This document shows, piece by piece, positions 62,739-64,000 of a DNA stretch of 64,000 bases (positions are counted from its first letter, which is position 1; every line of letters begins with the position of its first letter). The stretch is from CAZWSC01 sp964636385. GTDB taxonomy: Bacteria; Eisenbacteria; RBG-16-71-46; CAIMUX01. The translations under genes were made by a program, and so were the position numbers. The notes below the pieces were generated by a model. It searched no databases and was not told the DNA's origin. It saw nothing but the letters and a program-made list of their open reading frames with translations. The stretch is taken from the NCBI GenBank assembly GCA_964636385.1, contig CAZWSC010000096.1, positions 1-64,000 of the forward strand, written 5' to 3'.

Positions 62739-63850
62739 GGGCAGGATCCCTCACATGAGAGGCGGCCTTCGTGGTCCACGGACCATCTTGCTCCGCCTGC
62801 CGTGTGCAGTGTCGCGTGAAAGACGTGGGTGCCGGCGTCCATCTCGAGACGAAGCGAGGACAGCTCGCTGCGCACGGCAGGAGGCAGTGTGGCCAGATGC
62901 GCAAGGCCGGCCGCAAACCATCCGTACTCGTCCCGGAAGAGACGCTGTGCGTAGTAGAGCGGCATCAGGAGCCCTGCGCCCGGCCGGGCCAGGGGGCGCG
63001 GGTCGGCTGGCGTGTCTTCCGGATCGCCCATGAACGTCACGAACCCCCACCGCTCCGGCATGTGCATCGCGACAAGGCCTTGTGGTGACCAGACCCAGTT
63101 GTCCTCGCCGATCCAGCCGCGTCCCTCCACGGGAGTCTTCACGTAGCGGTCATCATCGATGATGTGCTCCCACTGCACGCGCGAGAAGTTGATCCGCCAT
63201 GTGTCGCCCGGCCCGGGAGGGGATGGCCGCGATCCGGCAAGCTCCTTCAGGGCAGCCCAGGGGATCGCGATCTCGACCGTCCACCCGGTGTCTTCGTCGG
63301 ATGGGTCGTCCAGTGTGCCGTCTACGTGTACGGCGGTCCGCAGGCCAGCGATGTCCCATCCGTTGATGGCCGGGCCTCCGTCACGGTAGGGCCGTACGAG
63401 GAGGAGGTCCCACTCCGTGCCCAGGGCGTTGATCTCGAGTTCGCCGTAGAGATGGTTGCTGCCGTCGGGGTCGATGAAGACCTCGAAATCGTTGTCGTGG
63501 AAGAGAACGGCATCGCGCTCGGTCAGTGTGCCCCATACGTGCGGCTCCTCCATCTCGGCTGCGATGTACAGGGCGTGCTGATCCCACAGCATCCTGGCGC
63601 GCGTGCGGTAACGCGGCGTCACGAGGCGCGCCTCGCCTTCGATATCGACGAACTCCTCCGTCCAGGGCGCCAACTCCCAGACGGCATCGTCAAGACGCCC
63701 GTCGATGACCGGCGGTGTGGGAGTGGGCGGGCACTGGTACCAGCGGGGATTCCAGGGCGTGGTGGGATACTCGAAGGCGGAGGCTGTGGAGACCGCCGCC
63801 GGGAGGAGAAGCAGCGTCACCAGGAGCCTCACCCGGCCTGAAAGCTTCAT
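62735..63850 (-). CDS. Secreted CBM9-like carbohydrate-binding protein
   Basis: A 371-residue exported protein. Signal peptide VRLLVTLLLLPAAVSTASA; then a family 9-like carbohydrate-binding fold (DOMON relative): PPVIDGRLDDAVWELAPWTEEF, ARMLWDQHALYIAAEMEEP, DNDFEVFIDPDGSNHLYGE, TGWTVEIAIPWAAL and WRINFSRVQW. The remaining 100 residues are helical and unassigned. GGGGA lies before ATG 63850; the upstream frame is not protein-like. First gene of the minus-strand glycan operon and coupled to the symporter, so it may capture glycans at the surface or in the periplasm. Confidence 0.85.
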   Translation of the reverse strand: MKLSGRVRLLVTLLLLPAAVSTASAFEYPTTPWNPRWYQCPPTPTPPVIDGRLDDAVWELAPWTEEFVDIEGEARLVTPRYRTRARMLWDQHALYIAAEMEEPHVWGTLTERDAVLFHDNDFEVFIDPDGSNHLYGELEINALGTEWDLLLVRPYRDGGPAINGWDIAGLRTAVHVDGTLDDPSDEDTGWTVEIAIPWAALKELAGSRPSPPGPGDTWRINFSRVQWEHIIDDDRYVKTPVEGRGWIGEDNWVWSPQGLVAMHMPERWGFVTFMGDPEDTPADPRPLARPGAGLLMPLYYAQRLFRDEYGWFAAGLAHLATLPPAVRSELSSLRLEMDAGTHVFHATLHTAGGARWSVDHEGRLSCEGSCP

Positions 63851-64000
63851 CGGGCGTTCCCCGCAGGTTGAGGGTGCATTATGGGTGCCGATTGTAGGGG
63901 CACGGTTCAGGGGAGGAAAGCAGAACCTGCCGGGAGCCAGTCCGGGGTTGCGGTGCCCCGTTGTCCCACCCACCATGGCCGTGGTCTTCGGGATCCGGCG

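Noticed and set aside
49990..63850. A classical Bacteroidetes polysaccharide utilisation locus
   Set aside because: No SusC-like receptor or SusD-like lipoprotein is present in this stretch; the TonB receptor at 5850 is far away and under TPP control.

Overview
This is GC-rich, gene-dense bacterial DNA with about 45 genes on both strands. There are no tRNA or rRNA genes and no recognisable mobile element. Many proteins carry signal peptides, an outer-membrane lifestyle is evident (TonB-dependent receptor, beta-barrels, a lipoprotein), and four large secreted proteins end in a C-terminal Ig-like FlgD/type-IX-style sorting domain (PNPF..., DxxGRxVR..., G...PSGxYFxRL). That combination points to a Gram-negative of the FCB superphylum or a neighbouring candidate phylum (Eisenbacteria/Krumholzibacteria-like). 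This is an inference from protein style, not a phylogenetic result.

Layout. 1-135: trailing end of a CRISPR array, no cas genes in the window. 201-3411: minus-strand set of three envelope proteins. 3767-5494: secreted protein with sorting domain. 5681-9765: a TPP riboswitch ahead of a TonB-dependent receptor and a sodium:solute symporter, a likely thiamin uptake operon. 9969-12467: succinate dehydrogenase/fumarate reductase flavoprotein and iron-sulfur subunits without membrane anchors. 12761-20106: small secreted protein, CPBP protease of the exosortase-associated type, M32 carboxypeptidase, a PDZ plus beta-solenoid protein, and a methyltransferase. 20474-25136: alkyltransferase-like DNA repair protein, an overlapping MFS/EamA/phosphatase-like trio, deoxynucleoside kinase, Bcp peroxiredoxin. 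25293-34565: archaeal-type (type II) GAPDH, two tandem secreted M1 metallopeptidases, RNA polymerase omega, HtrA protease. 34848-37990: ferredoxin divergent from an FNR-like reductase that heads a queE-queC-queD operon for preQ0 synthesis. 38010-39283: redoxin with an altered active site and an internally deleted M48 protease pseudogene. 39470-43416: promoter, structured leader or small RNA with a strong intrinsic terminator, then a heterodimeric ABC exporter. 43478-49717: EamA permease, FG-GAP repeat protein, and an FGE/PQQ-propeller fusion.

The last 14 kb is the most striking part. A secreted PNGase F-like amidase and a GH38-like enzyme form one operon on the plus strand (49990-54391). A second, convergent operon on the minus strand encodes a CBM9-like binding protein, a sodium:solute symporter, a GH130 enzyme and a GH38 alpha-mannosidase (63850 down to 56608). 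Together they read as an N-glycan release, import and mannose-recovery pathway built without a SusC/SusD pair. The tandem secreted M1 peptidases and the M32 carboxypeptidase fit the same picture of a cell that feeds on protein or glycoprotein, though that link is inference.
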